A stretch of DNA of 64,000 bases from Nonomuraea thailandensis (GCF_024172165.1 NZ_JAMZEB010000002.1:1633501-1697500), one strand, 5' to 3'. Positions 38,813 through 48,116 are shown, counted from the first letter of the stretch. Program-made: numbers and translations. The notes: generated from the letters alone by a model not told the origin.

Positions 38813-40192
38813 TCAGCTCGCCTGGCTCACCGTGGACATGTTGAAGTCCGGCACCCGGACCGCCGGCATGATGGTCCGCTGGAAGTAGTCGTTCCACTCG
38901 CGCGGCAGCGTCTGCGTGCTCCCGCCCACCTCCGCCAGCCGCCCCAGCAGGTCGACCGGGCTCTCGTTGAACCGGAAGTTGTTCACCTCGCCCACGACCT
39001 CACCGTGCTCCACCAGGTACACCCCGTCGCGGGTCAGCCCGGTCAGCAGCAGCGTCTGCGGGTCCACCTCGCGGATGTACCACAGGCAGGTCACCAGCAG
39101 CCCTCGCCGCGTGGAGGCGATCATCTCCTCCAGCGACGGCGCCGGCCCGCCCGCCGGCCCGGACATGATGAGGTTGTCGACGCCGGGCGTCACCGGCAGC
39201 CCGCTCAGCTCGGCCGAGTAGCGGGTCTGCATCAGCGCCTCCAGCCGCCCGTCCCTGATCCAGTCGGTGCGCTCCAGCGGCAGCCCGTTGTCGAACACCG
39301 AGCTCTCCCTGCTGGAGGCGTGCGCCGTCACGAACGGCGCGCAGGCGATGCCCGCCGCCCCCGGATCGCTCGACAGCGAGACGGGCAGCGTGGCGAGCTG
39401 CTCGCCCACGCGCGTGCCCCCGCCGGGCTTGGCGAACACCGAGCGCCCGTCCAGCGCGTCCCGCGCCCCCGACGACCAGAACAGGTAGATCATCAGGTCG
39501 GCCACCGCGCTCGGCGGCAGCAGCGTCTCGTACCGGCCGGCCGGCAGGTCGACCCGCGTCTTGGCCCACTCCAGCCGCTGCGCCAGCGAGGAGCCGAGCG
39601 CCGCCACGTCGACGTCCGCGAAGTTCTCCGTGGACACGCCCGTCCACGCCGACCGCTTCAGGTCGCCCGACTTGGCGTTCAGCTCCAGCCGTCCGGTCGG
39701 CTGGTCGTGCCGCAGCCGCACGCCCGTGGAGGTGCCGAGGAACGTCGAGGTCAGCGAGTGCTCCGCGAACCCGTACAGCCTCCTGCCGCCCGCCTCGGCC
39801 GCCGCGAACGCCTCGCCCAGCGCCGGCGCGAACCCCTCGAACACCCCGATGTCGGTCGGCCGCACCTCCTCCTCCCAGTGCGGCGAGGCGGGGCCGGCCT
39901 CGACGAGCGCGCGGGCGTCCTCGGCCGGCTGCGCGTCGCGGGCCGCCGCGTCGGCCGCCGCCACCACGTCGGCGAGCTGGTCGTCGCGTACGGCCGCCCG
40001 CGACACCACGCCCACGCCCTGCCCCGCGATCGAGATCACGGTCAGCCGGGCGGAGCGGGCGACGCCGTTCGTGGTCAGCGTGTTGCCCGCGAACCGCAGG
40101 TTCGCCGTGGAGCCCTCGTCCACGAGCACCACGCAGCCGTCGTTGCCGGAGAGCTCCAGAGTCCTCTCCACCATCTCCTGAGGAGTTGTCAC
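38813..40192 (-). CDS. TldE/PmbA-type metalloprotease subunit
   Basis: 459 residues, peptidase U62/PmbA family. Shows the N-terminal half (NLRFAGNTLTTNGVARSARL) and the long beta-rich C-terminal domain (SSGARDALDGRSVF, GVDNLIMSGPAGGPAPSLEEMI, TRRGLLVTCLWYIREVDPQTLLLTGLTRDGVYLVE). It lacks the HExxxH motif, as TldE/PmbA proteins do; the catalytic zinc is provided by TldD. The heterodimer degrades unfolded peptides and can mature RiPP-like peptides. The GTG start at 40192 overlaps the tldD stop (GTGA). It is coupled to tldD and no precursor peptide gene is visible nearby. Confidence 0.9.
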   Translation of the reverse strand: MTTPQEMVERTLELSGNDGCVVLVDEGSTANLRFAGNTLTTNGVARSARLTVISIAGQGVGVVSRAAVRDDQLADVVAAADAAARDAQPAEDARALVEAGPASPHWEEEVRPTDIGVFEGFAPALGEAFAAAEAGGRRLYGFAEHSLTSTFLGTSTGVRLRHDQPTGRLELNAKSGDLKRSAWTGVSTENFADVDVAALGSSLAQRLEWAKTRVDLPAGRYETLLPPSAVADLMIYLFWSSGARDALDGRSVFAKPGGGTRVGEQLATLPVSLSSDPGAAGIACAPFVTAHASSRESSVFDNGLPLERTDWIRDGRLEALMQTRYSAELSGLPVTPGVDNLIMSGPAGGPAPSLEEMIASTRRGLLVTCLWYIREVDPQTLLLTGLTRDGVYLVEHGEVVGEVNNFRFNESPVDLLGRLAEVGGSTQTLPREWNDYFQRTIMPAVRVPDFNMSTVSQAS

Positions 40193-41682
40193 TTCCCGCC
40201 CTCCTGCACGGTGTTGAGGATCCGCACGCCCCTGAACAGCGCCGACGGGCACCCGTGGCTGACCGGCGCGACCTGCCCCGGCTGCCCCTTGCCGCAGTTG
40301 AACGCCCCGCCCAGCACGTACGTCCCGGGCCCGCCGACCGCCTCCATCGACTGCCAGAAGTCCGTCGTGGTCGCCTGGTAGGCGAAGTCCCTGACCTGCC
40401 CGTCCAGCTTCCCGTGCGAGATCCGGTACGCCCGCTGCCCGGTGAACTGGAAGTTGTAGCGCTGCATGTCGATCGACCAGCTCTTGTCGCCGACGATGTA
40501 GATGCCGCGTTCCACGCCCGCGATCAGCTCCTCCGTCGAGGGCCCGCCGGGCGCCGCCGCCAGCGACACGTTCGCCATGCGCTGGATCGGCATGTGGCCG
40601 GGCGAGTCGGCGAAGGCGCACCCGTTGGAGCGGCCGAGGTCCTTCATCAGCGCCATCCGCCGGTCGAGCTGGTAGCCGACCAGGATGCCGTCCCTGACGA
40701 TGTCGAAGCTCTGGCCCTGCACGCCCTCGTCGTCGTACCCGATCGTGGCCAGGCCGTGGGTGACGGTGCGGTCGCCCGTCACGTTCATCGCCGGCGAGCC
40801 GTAGACCAGCTCTCCGAGCTGGTCGAACGTGGCGAAGCTGGTGCCCGCGTAGGCCGCCTCGTAGCCGAGCGCCCGGTCCAGCTCCGTGGCGTGGCCGATC
40901 GACTCGTGGATCGTCAGCCACAGATTGGACGGGTCGATCACCAGGTCGTAGTCGCCCGCCTCGACCGACGGCGCGGCCAGCTTCTCCGCCAGCAGCTCCG
41001 GCAGCCTGGCCAGCTCGCCCTGCCAGTCCCAGCCCGTGCCGGTCAGGTACTCGTAGCCGCGGCCGACCGGCGGCGCGATCGTCGACATGTCGTCGAAGCC
41101 GCTCCCGGTCGCCTTCATGGCGTTGAGCTTCGGATACACGCGCACCCGCTGCTGCGTGGTCACCGAGCCGGCCGTGTCGGCGTAGAACTTCTGCTCCTTG
41201 ACCTGCAGCAGCCGCGCCGACACGTGGTCGGCGCCCTTCAGCAGCCCGGCCGACCACTCTGCCAGCAGGCTCACCTTGTCGGCCGCGGGCACCTCGAACG
41301 GGTCCACGTCGTAGGCCGACACCCACACGGCGTCGGCGTGCACCGGCTCCGCGGCCAGCTCGATGGGCTCCCGGTTGATCGGGGCGCTCACCTCCGCCAC
41401 CCGCACCGCCTGCTCGGCCACCACGGCGGCGGCCTCGGGCGTCAGGTGGATGCCGGCGGCGAACCCCCAGGTGCCGTCCTTGACGACCCGGACGGCGTAG
41501 CCCAGATCGTCGGCGTCCATGGCGCCTTCGAGCCGGGTGTCGTAGAGGCTCAGCGTCTCCGCTCTGACGCGTTCGAGCCGGAAGTCGGCGTGCTGCGCGC
41601 CGAGCTCGCGAGCACGTTGCAGGGCGGCGTCCGCCAGCTGCCGCAGAGGCAGCTCCAGGAAATCGGGGTCGATCTGGCGCAT
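40189..41682 (-). CDS. TldD-type zinc metalloprotease subunit
   Basis: 497 residues. The zinc motif is HESIGHATELDRALG (HExxxH) near residue 255, in the stretch VIDPSNLWLTIHESIGH. C-terminal ELVYGSPAMNV and RMANVSLAAAPGGPS are conserved in TldD. It pairs with the downstream PmbA-type subunit. I start at ATG 41682, 8 bases after an AGGA; GTG at 41688 is possible. The pair could process a peptide encoded elsewhere, or serve general peptide turnover. Upstream is fabG on the opposite strand, with 77 bases between. Confidence 0.9.
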   Translation of the reverse strand: MRQIDPDFLELPLRQLADAALQRARELGAQHADFRLERVRAETLSLYDTRLEGAMDADDLGYAVRVVKDGTWGFAAGIHLTPEAAAVVAEQAVRVAEVSAPINREPIELAAEPVHADAVWVSAYDVDPFEVPAADKVSLLAEWSAGLLKGADHVSARLLQVKEQKFYADTAGSVTTQQRVRVYPKLNAMKATGSGFDDMSTIAPPVGRGYEYLTGTGWDWQGELARLPELLAEKLAAPSVEAGDYDLVIDPSNLWLTIHESIGHATELDRALGYEAAYAGTSFATFDQLGELVYGSPAMNVTGDRTVTHGLATIGYDDEGVQGQSFDIVRDGILVGYQLDRRMALMKDLGRSNGCAFADSPGHMPIQRMANVSLAAAPGGPSTEELIAGVERGIYIVGDKSWSIDMQRYNFQFTGQRAYRISHGKLDGQVRDFAYQATTTDFWQSMEAVGGPGTYVLGGAFNCGKGQPGQVAPVSHGCPSALFRGVRILNTVQEGGK

Positions 41683-41696
41683 GTCCACGATCCTAA

Positions 41697-42455
<759 letters not shown>

Positions 42456-42456
42456 C

Positions 42457-43221
42457 ATGGGCATTCTCGAAGGCAAGCGCATCCTGGTGACCGGTGTCCT
42501 GACCGACGCCTCCATCGCGTTCTCGGTGGCCAAGCTGGCCCAGCAGGAGGGCGCCACCGTCGTCCTGACCGGCTTCGGCCGCCTCAGCCTCGTGGAGCGC
42601 ATCGCCAAGCGCCTGCCCTCCCCGGCGCCCGTCCTGGAGCTCGACGTCCAGAACAACGAGCACCTCGACACCCTCGCCGCCCGCGTGGGCGAGCACGTCG
42701 ACGGCCTCGACGGCGTCGTGCACTCGATCGGCTTCGCCCCGCAGAGCGCCCTGGGCGGAAACTTCCTCAACACCTCCTGGGAGGACGTCGCCACGGCGCT
42801 GCAGGTGTCGACGTTCTCGTACAAGTCCCTGGCCGTGGCCTGCCTGCCGCTCATGAAGGAGGGCGGCGCGGTGGTCGGCCTCGACTTCGACGCCTCCAAG
42901 GCGTGGCCGGTCTACGACTGGATGGGCGTCGCCAAGGCCGGCCTGGAGTCCTGCAACCGCTACCTGGCACGCGACCTGGGCAAGCACAACATCCGCGTCA
43001 ACCTCGTGGCGGCGGGCCCGCTGCGCACGATGGCGGCCAAGTCCATCCCGGGCTTCAAGGAGTTCGAGGACAGCTGGCCGGACCGGGCGCCGCTGGGGTG
43101 GGACCTGACCGACATGTTGCCGGCGGCCCGCGCCTGCGTGGCCCTGATGTCCGACTGGTTCCCCGCCACCACCGGCGACATCGTCCACGTGGACGGCGGC
43201 GCCCACGCCATCGGTGGCTGA
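42457..43221 (+). CDS. inhA: enoyl-ACP reductase, InhA/FabI type
   Basis: 254 residues. It begins GILEGKRILVTGVLTDASIA, then HSIGF near residue 90 and the substrate loop FDASKAWPVYDWMGVAK, which gives F144, Y153 and K160 in the InhA order (F-x8-Y-x6-K). NADH-dependent reduction of the enoyl-ACP double bond in FAS II. Actinomycetes that do not make mycolic acids also carry this gene; the sequence gives no reason to expect isoniazid sensitivity or otherwise. One base separates it from the fabG stop. Confidence 0.94.
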   Translation: MGILEGKRILVTGVLTDASIAFSVAKLAQQEGATVVLTGFGRLSLVERIAKRLPSPAPVLELDVQNNEHLDTLAARVGEHVDGLDGVVHSIGFAPQSALGGNFLNTSWEDVATALQVSTFSYKSLAVACLPLMKEGGAVVGLDFDASKAWPVYDWMGVAKAGLESCNRYLARDLGKHNIRVNLVAAGPLRTMAAKSIPGFKEFEDSWPDRAPLGWDLTDMLPAARACVALMSDWFPATTGDIVHVDGGAHAIGG

Positions 43222-43806
43222 CCCCCTTTCGTAGCTTCATCCCTTACGGCACAGCCAACGGCACGCCACCCGCCGCACATGGCCGGGCCCCGTCCAGGAA
43301 AACGCTCCTCCGGTTCACGGGGCCGGGCGCCGCTACGTGCGCATCGTGGGCCGTCGGCGTGCCAACGATCACCTGCGGGCGTACGGCCCCGGTGAGGCGG
43401 CGACGGCCGGCCCGGCCGTACCCACGGCCGGCGCCCGGCACGGCGATGCCCGAGGCGACGCGGCGGTCCGTGACGCCGGCCCAGTCCAGCGGCGCATGCA
43501 TCGCCGCACCGCCGTGCCCCTCGCCGTGCCCCTCGCCGTGCCCCTCGCCGTGCCGTGCCAGCCACGCACCGCCGTGCCAGGCAGCGTCCACGCCACGCCC
43601 GCCACGCACCCGCGCATACCGCCATGCTGCGCCGCGCCATGCACGGCCACGGCCGGACCACTGCCCACGGCCGTGCTGTGCCATGCACCGGCGCGCGGAC
43701 GGGGTGAGGCGGGTGGCGTTCACGTCGGGTCGGGGGAGGTGGCTTGACCGCGGCTTCCCGGCGCGCGATGTTGGCCTGGAGTCGTCCGTGACGAGGAGGC
43801 GCCCGC
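43222..43806. other. 585-base region of low-complexity, GTGCC-rich DNA
   Basis: No convincing gene. Open frames exist on both strands, but their products (Arg/His/Ala-rich) have no family resemblance and no ribosome-binding site. The DNA is unusually rich in GCCGTGC and CCACGC words and contains a 12-base tandem repeat (43511-43554). The right end holds GAGGAGG, the ribosome-binding site of the B12-protein gene. It may be a decayed gene or regulatory DNA. Confidence 0.55.
43511..43554. repeat. 12-base tandem repeat GCCGTGCCCCTC
   Basis: Three full copies at 43511, 43523 and 43535 and a partial fourth (GCCGTGCC, 43547-43554), exact in sequence. Confidence 0.9.
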
Positions 43807-45120
43807 ATGGCGGACAACCTCGAAGACCTCAGAGGCCGGATCTGGACCGCGGCCCTGGACGGAGACGACCACGGCGCGGCCGATGTCGCGCTGGCGGCGC
43901 TCGACGACGGCCTCCCCGTGGAGGAGCTGCTTCTGAACGTGCTGGCGCCCGTCCAGCTGCGGGTCGGGGACGCCTGGGCCGCCAACGCTGTGACCGTCGC
44001 CCAGGAGCACATCGTGACCGCCGTGAGCGAGCGGGTGCTGGCCGCCGCGGCCCGGCACCCGGCCGCGCGCGCCCGCCACGCCGGTGGCAAGGGACGGGCC
44101 GCGGTGGCGTGCGTGGACGGCGAGTGGCATGCCTTCCCGGCCCGGCTGCTGGCCGAGGTGCTGCGCCTGGACGGCTGGCGGGTCGACTACCTGGGCCCGC
44201 ACGTGCCAACCCCGTTCCTGCCCATCCACGCGCGCGAGTCGGGCACGGACGTGGTGCTGTTGTCGGCGTCGCTGCCCACGCGGCTGCCGGCCGCCCACCA
44301 GGCCATCGCGGCCTGCCGCCAGGTGGGCAGGCCGGTGCTGGCGGGCGGCGCCGCCTTCGGCGCTGACGGCCGGTACGCGCGTCTGCTGGGCGCCGACGGC
44401 TGGGCCCCGGACGGGCGGCGTACGGCCGAGCGCCTGAGCGACGGCCCTCCGTACACGCGCCTGCCGGGCACCGCAGGCAGAACTCCCGACGGCCGAACTC
44501 CGGACGGCCGGGCATCCGACGGGCTGGACACCAGTGCGGGCACAGCCACTCCCGGGCGAAGCACCGTCGGCCCGGTCGCCGGTCAGGGGCCCGAGCCGAT
44601 TGCCGGGCAGGGAGCCGAGCCAGGCGCGGGTCAGGGCGCTGGGCAGGGGGCCGAGCCGGGCGCGGGTCAGGGTGCCGGGCAGGGTGCCGGGCAGGGTGCC
44701 GGGCCGGGCGGTGTGGGAAGCGGAGGGCAGCAGGCTCCACCCGACCAGGAGTACGGCCATCTCATCGGAATGACGCAGAGCCTGGTCGACTCCGTGATGT
44801 GGCGGCTGGGGGAGCGGATCCCCGCGATGGCCGCCTACAACGACCGGCAGCTCGAACACACCAGAGAGGACATCACCCACCTCCTCGACCACCTGGCGAT
44901 CTCGTCGTACGTGGGCGACCCCGTCCTGTTCTCCCGGTTCCTCCTCTGGATGGCGGGCGTGCTCACCGCCCGCGGCGTACCGGAGGAGACCCTCCTCCCG
45001 GCCCTGGACCTGATCGCCGCCGGGCTGAAGGGCTGCCCGCGGGCGCTGGAGACGGTGGAGCGGGGGCAGGAGGTGCTGCGCCGCGAGCACGGCAGGGCCA
45101 AGCCGGGGCATCCGTTCTGA
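43807..45120 (+). CDS. cobalamin-binding, photoreceptor-like signalling protein
   Basis: 437 residues, no signal peptide or DNA-binding domain. Residues 1-85 are the helical B12-binding cap: W57, then nine residues, then E67-H68 (Wx9EH), the hallmark of adenosylcobalamin photoreceptors such as CarH. Residues ~95-210 are the Rossmann B12 domain; E106-W107-H108 supplies the ExH with the likely cobalt-ligand histidine. A58 follows W57, whereas CarH has a histidine there that becomes a light-state ligand, so the photochemistry could differ. A linker of Gly-Ala-Gly-Gln repeats (about 255-305) leads to a second helical domain (about 320-437; LVDSVMWRLGERIPAMAAY, ISSYVGDPVLFSRFLLWMAG). The converging neighbour encodes a STAS protein, suggesting an output through anti-sigma control. 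Confidence 0.85.
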   Translation: MADNLEDLRGRIWTAALDGDDHGAADVALAALDDGLPVEELLLNVLAPVQLRVGDAWAANAVTVAQEHIVTAVSERVLAAAARHPAARARHAGGKGRAAVACVDGEWHAFPARLLAEVLRLDGWRVDYLGPHVPTPFLPIHARESGTDVVLLSASLPTRLPAAHQAIAACRQVGRPVLAGGAAFGADGRYARLLGADGWAPDGRRTAERLSDGPPYTRLPGTAGRTPDGRTPDGRASDGLDTSAGTATPGRSTVGPVAGQGPEPIAGQGAEPGAGQGAGQGAEPGAGQGAGQGAGQGAGPGGVGSGGQQAPPDQEYGHLIGMTQSLVDSVMWRLGERIPAMAAYNDRQLEHTREDITHLLDHLAISSYVGDPVLFSRFLLWMAGVLTARGVPEETLLPALDLIAAGLKGCPRALETVERGQEVLRREHGRAKPGHPF

Positions 45121-45125
45121 GGCGC

Positions 45126-45500
45126 TCAGCCGGAGGCCTCGCCCTCCAGGCCGCGCACGGCCTCGGCCACGCTGCCGAACAGCGGCAGCAGGTCCTCCAG
45201 CCCGGCCTCCCCCAGCACCTGCCGGACGTGGCCGCGCCGGTCGGCCAGCGCCATCAGGCCGCCCTGCCGCCGCATGTGGTGAGCGAGCAGCACCAGCATG
45301 TCCACCCCGAAGTCGTCGAGGAAGTGCAGCTCGCTCACGTCGACGATCAGCCGCGCTCCCTGGCCGCTCAGTTGCTGGATCTCCTGCTCGACCTGGTCCA
45401 CGGTGGCGTCGTCAAGGCTTCCGCTCAGGGCGATGATCGCCCAGGCGCGTCTGAAGTCCGGAACATCCCGGCGTTCCGCCACGACCCCTGATCGTTCCAC
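45126..45500 (-). CDS. STAS-domain anti-anti-sigma-like protein without phospho-serine
   Basis: 124 residues. The STAS core is IIALSGSLDDATVDQVEQE, LIVDVSELHFLDDFGVDML and GGLMALADRRGHVRQVL. The segment that normally reads D-S-S-G (phosphorylated serine) is D62-D63-F64-G65, so the phospho-acceptor is replaced by aspartate, resembling a locked phospho-state. It could be an antagonist that no longer binds its anti-sigma partner, or a partner of the B12 protein. The start is GTG 45500, with only weak ribosome-binding support. It converges with the B12 gene (5-base gap), and the upstream gene (45570-45986) is on the same strand. Confidence 0.85.
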   Translation of the reverse strand: MERSGVVAERRDVPDFRRAWAIIALSGSLDDATVDQVEQEIQQLSGQGARLIVDVSELHFLDDFGVDMLVLLAHHMRRQGGLMALADRRGHVRQVLGEAGLEDLLPLFGSVAEAVRGLEGEASG

Positions 45501-45569
45501 TGTCTCGGCATGGATGGGGGTGACTCCACCCTGCCCGCTGAGGCGACTTTCATCCGGCGGAGCAGAAGA

Positions 45570-45986
45570 TCAGGAGGAGGCGCGGAACGAGGCCGCCCAG
45601 GCGGCCCCGGCCTCGCGGGCCCGCGAGGCGGCGGCGCCGTGCCAGGCGGCACGTTCGCGGTGGCGGGCGGTGTCGCCGAAGCCGCGCTCCGCCAGCGCCT
45701 CGAAGTGGCGCGCCGCCCGTTCGTGCACGGCGATCAGGACGTGGTAGCTCAGGGACCGGTCGAGCTCGGCCCGCAACGGCACGGGAACGGGGCCGGAGCC
45801 GAGGCGGGCGGGCGGCAGGCCGGCTCGCAGGTGCCGCAACCGGACGTCCGCCCGGCGGGCCCGCTCCGCGGCTCGTGCGGCCCGCTCGGCCGCCGCCTTC
45901 GCCAGCCGCAGGAACCCCCCGCTCACTTCCGGCCGCGTGTCAGGCCGTCCGTGGCGGTCCAGCGAAGGGTGCTCCAGGGCGGACAT
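45570..45986 (-). CDS. hypothetical helical protein
   Basis: 138 residues; family not recognised. Rich in Ala, Arg and Glu with long predicted helices (LRLAKAAAERAARAAERARR; VLIAVHERAARHFEALAERG). No signal or membrane segment. The ATG at 45986 has GGGAGGAG 5 bases upstream. It lies upstream of, and on the same strand as, the STAS gene (69 bases apart), so it may be co-transcribed and act in the same switch. Its charged coiled-coil-like character could suit a partner-binding role; this is speculative. Confidence 0.68.
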   Translation of the reverse strand: MSALEHPSLDRHGRPDTRPEVSGGFLRLAKAAAERAARAAERARRADVRLRHLRAGLPPARLGSGPVPVPLRAELDRSLSYHVLIAVHERAARHFEALAERGFGDTARHRERAAWHGAAASRAREAGAAWAASFRASS

Positions 45987-46107
45987 GGCGGCTCCTCCCA
46001 CGAGTGCGCCCCCCACAGCGGCGGTGACCTCATCACTCCGCCATCGGGACCATCGGCGCGCCCGATCACCACGATAGACCTCATCGTGTCCGATGCAACA
46101 CATCGCG

Positions 46108-46956
46108 TCACGCCAGGCGGTGCCGCCCGTTCCCGGCCCGCGCCGGCTCGAACGGGATCGACTCCGTGGGCTCCGTGCGCTGCCGCCGCTGCTGCACGAT
46201 CCGGGTGGCCAGCACCGCCGAGCCCAGCAGCGCGATCGTCAGCGCCGTCCCCAGCACGTCGGAGGCGGGCGGGGTGGGCCGTACCACCCGCTGGTCCTGC
46301 ATGGGCACCGCGAGCTCGTGCACGAACGGGTTCGGCCACAGCAGGTCGACCCGGGGCTCCTCCGCGTGGGCGGTCTTCTTCTCCTCGACCGGCGTGCCCG
46401 TGCCGACGGTCTGCGGCCGGCTCTGGGGGGGAGTGGTGCGGGGCACGGACGGGGCGGCCGAGGCGTCGCTCTCCCAGCCCCGCCCCGTACGGACCTCCGT
46501 CGGCGTGGCCGAGGGCGTGGATCGGGCGGACGGCCGGCCGGTGGTGTCCTGGCCCTCGCACGCGAGCACCGGCAGGCACACCTCGCCGAGCGTCTCCGGC
46601 ACCAGCCCCGTCCTGCTGGGCCTCGGCGTGGCGGGCGAGGTGGTGGACGGTCTGACGGGGGAGGTCGTGGAGGGGGTGGCCCTGGTGGTGGGCGCCGCCT
46701 CACCGACCCGGCCGAGCACCTCGTCGGTGACCTTGTCCACGCCGTCGGTCACCGGGTCGGTGGCGCCGCCGGTCAGCGTGTCGACGGTGCCGGTGACGGC
46801 CTCCACCACGTCGCACAGCGTGTTGGTCACCCCCGAGAGCAGGCCCCCGTCGCGCGTGCAGTCCTGGGCGGCGGCCGAGGCGGCAGGCGCACCCACCGGG
46901 ACGGCCACCAGCGCCACCGCGAGAACTCCAGCCGAGATCGCGGTCCTGCTCCCCAT
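46108..46956 (-). CDS. exported, membrane-anchored proline/threonine-rich protein
   Basis: 282 residues. Signal peptide (GSRTAISAGVLAVALVAVPVG, cleaved near ASA), a short domain with three cysteines (QDCTRDGG, TLCDVVEAV, VCLPVLACEG), a Pro/Thr/Ser linker, and a C-terminal membrane helix (TALTIALLGSAVLATRIV) followed by an arginine-rich inner tail (QQRRQRTEP). The topology suits a wall-spanning surface protein. No family recognised. AGGAGGGG lies 4 bases before the ATG. Two short palindromes (47044-47076) lie in its promoter region. Confidence 0.75.
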   Translation of the reverse strand: MGSRTAISAGVLAVALVAVPVGAPAASAAAQDCTRDGGLLSGVTNTLCDVVEAVTGTVDTLTGGATDPVTDGVDKVTDEVLGRVGEAAPTTRATPSTTSPVRPSTTSPATPRPSRTGLVPETLGEVCLPVLACEGQDTTGRPSARSTPSATPTEVRTGRGWESDASAAPSVPRTTPPQSRPQTVGTGTPVEEKKTAHAEEPRVDLLWPNPFVHELAVPMQDQRVVRPTPPASDVLGTALTIALLGSAVLATRIVQQRRQRTEPTESIPFEPARAGNGRHRLA

Positions 46957-47043
46957 CCGTCCCCTCCTGCGTCGCTTCCGGGGGAAATCTTTATGGACTC
47001 CGGCCGCCGGACGCAGGCGTTTGCCGGGTAAAGTTGCGATTCG

Positions 47044-47076
47044 GTATCGAGTAGTGATACGCGAGAAGGTCTCTCG
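47044..47076. promoter_or_regulatory. pair of short palindromes
   Basis: GTATC-7-GATAC (47044-47060) and CGAGA-5-TCTCG (47062-47076) stand next to each other, 88 bases before the surface-protein start on the minus strand. They may be operator sites; evidence is symmetry and location only. Confidence 0.4.
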
Positions 47077-47104
47077 TTCCATGTCGCGGCGCTCGCGCGG
47101 CCGG

Positions 47105-48052
47105 TCAGTCGAGGGACGACACGTCATCGAGGGCCTCGCGGATCTCTATCGGCAGGACGACGTCCTCGGCGGGCAGGACGCCCTTCAACTGCGCGTGCGT
47201 ACGGGCTCCCACGATGGCGGAGGCCACGCAGGGCTGGTCCCGCACCCACGACAGGGCCACGGCCAGGGGCGACACGCCCAGCCCGTCGGCGGCTGTCATC
47301 ACGGACTCCACGACCCTCCTGCTGCGCTCGTCCAGATAGGGGCGGACGAAGTCGGCGAAGTGCGGGGTGGCGGCGCGCGAGTCGCCCGGGATGCCGGTGC
47401 GGTACTTGCCCGTGAGCACCCCCCGCCCCAGCGGCGACCAGGCCAGCACGCCCACCCCCAGGTGCGCGGCGGCGGGCAGCAGCTCGCGCTCCGGCTCGCG
47501 GGCCAGCAGGGAGTACTCGGCCTGGGCCGAGGTGATCGGGATGCGGCCCGGGATCATCTTCTGCGTCACGGCGGCGGTGGCGAGCTGCCAGCCGGTGTAG
47601 TCGCAGACGCCCGCGTAGACGGCGCGCCCGGAGGAGACGATGGCGTCGAGCGCGGCCAGGGTCTCCTCCAGGGGCACCTCGGCGTCGTAGGTGTGCAGCT
47701 GCCACAGGTCGACGTAGTCGAGCCCGAGCCGGTTGAGCGAGTCGTCCACCGCGGCGATCAGGTGGCGCCTGGAGGCGTCGCGCGGGCGGCGGCCCGCCGG
47801 CGTCACGACGGCCTTGGTGGAGATCACCAGCTCCGCGCGCGGCACCGAGTCGCGCAGCATCCGCCCCAGCAGCCGCTCGGCGTCGCCGCCGGTGTAGACG
47901 TCGGCCGTGTCGACCAGGGTGCCGCCCGCGTCCATGAACGTGCGCAGCTGGGCCGCGGCGTCGTCCGCGTCGGTGTCACGACCCCAGGTCATCGTGCCGA
48001 GCCCCAGTCGGGACACCGACAGGCCGCTGTGGCCGACATAGCGCTGCTCCAT
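47105..48052 (-). CDS. aldo/keto reductase
   Basis: 315 residues, (beta/alpha)8 barrel. Catalytic set: D near residue 48 (LVDTADVY), Y53, K near 80 (ISTKAVV), H near 120 (WQLHTYD). NADPH-binding end SAIVGARTHAQLKGVL. It reduces aldehydes or ketones with NADPH. The likely substrate is unknown; actinobacterial relatives are often called general stress or YajO-type reductases. Divergent from the phosphomutase-like gene, with 64 bases between. Confidence 0.9.
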   Translation of the reverse strand: MEQRYVGHSGLSVSRLGLGTMTWGRDTDADDAAAQLRTFMDAGGTLVDTADVYTGGDAERLLGRMLRDSVPRAELVISTKAVVTPAGRRPRDASRRHLIAAVDDSLNRLGLDYVDLWQLHTYDAEVPLEETLAALDAIVSSGRAVYAGVCDYTGWQLATAAVTQKMIPGRIPITSAQAEYSLLAREPERELLPAAAHLGVGVLAWSPLGRGVLTGKYRTGIPGDSRAATPHFADFVRPYLDERSRRVVESVMTAADGLGVSPLAVALSWVRDQPCVASAIVGARTHAQLKGVLPAEDVVLPIEIREALDDVSSLD

Positions 48053-48116
48053 GATCCCGCCAGGTTACCGTCCAGGCCGATGAAACGTTGTGATCGACGC
48101 CTGCGACACTTGCTGG

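Noticed and set aside
38813..41682. tldD/pmbA pair as part of a RiPP (microcin-like) cluster
   Set aside because: No precursor peptide, cyclodehydratase or transporter gene flanks it; a general protease pair is the simpler reading.
42457..43221. InhA as evidence of mycolic-acid biosynthesis
   Set aside because: InhA-type reductases occur in actinomycetes without mycolates and no mycolate genes are visible.
43244..43747. Genes in the low-complexity block (both strands)
   Set aside because: Products are Arg/His/Ala-rich, no ribosome-binding site, no similarity to known families, and frames coincide with repeats.
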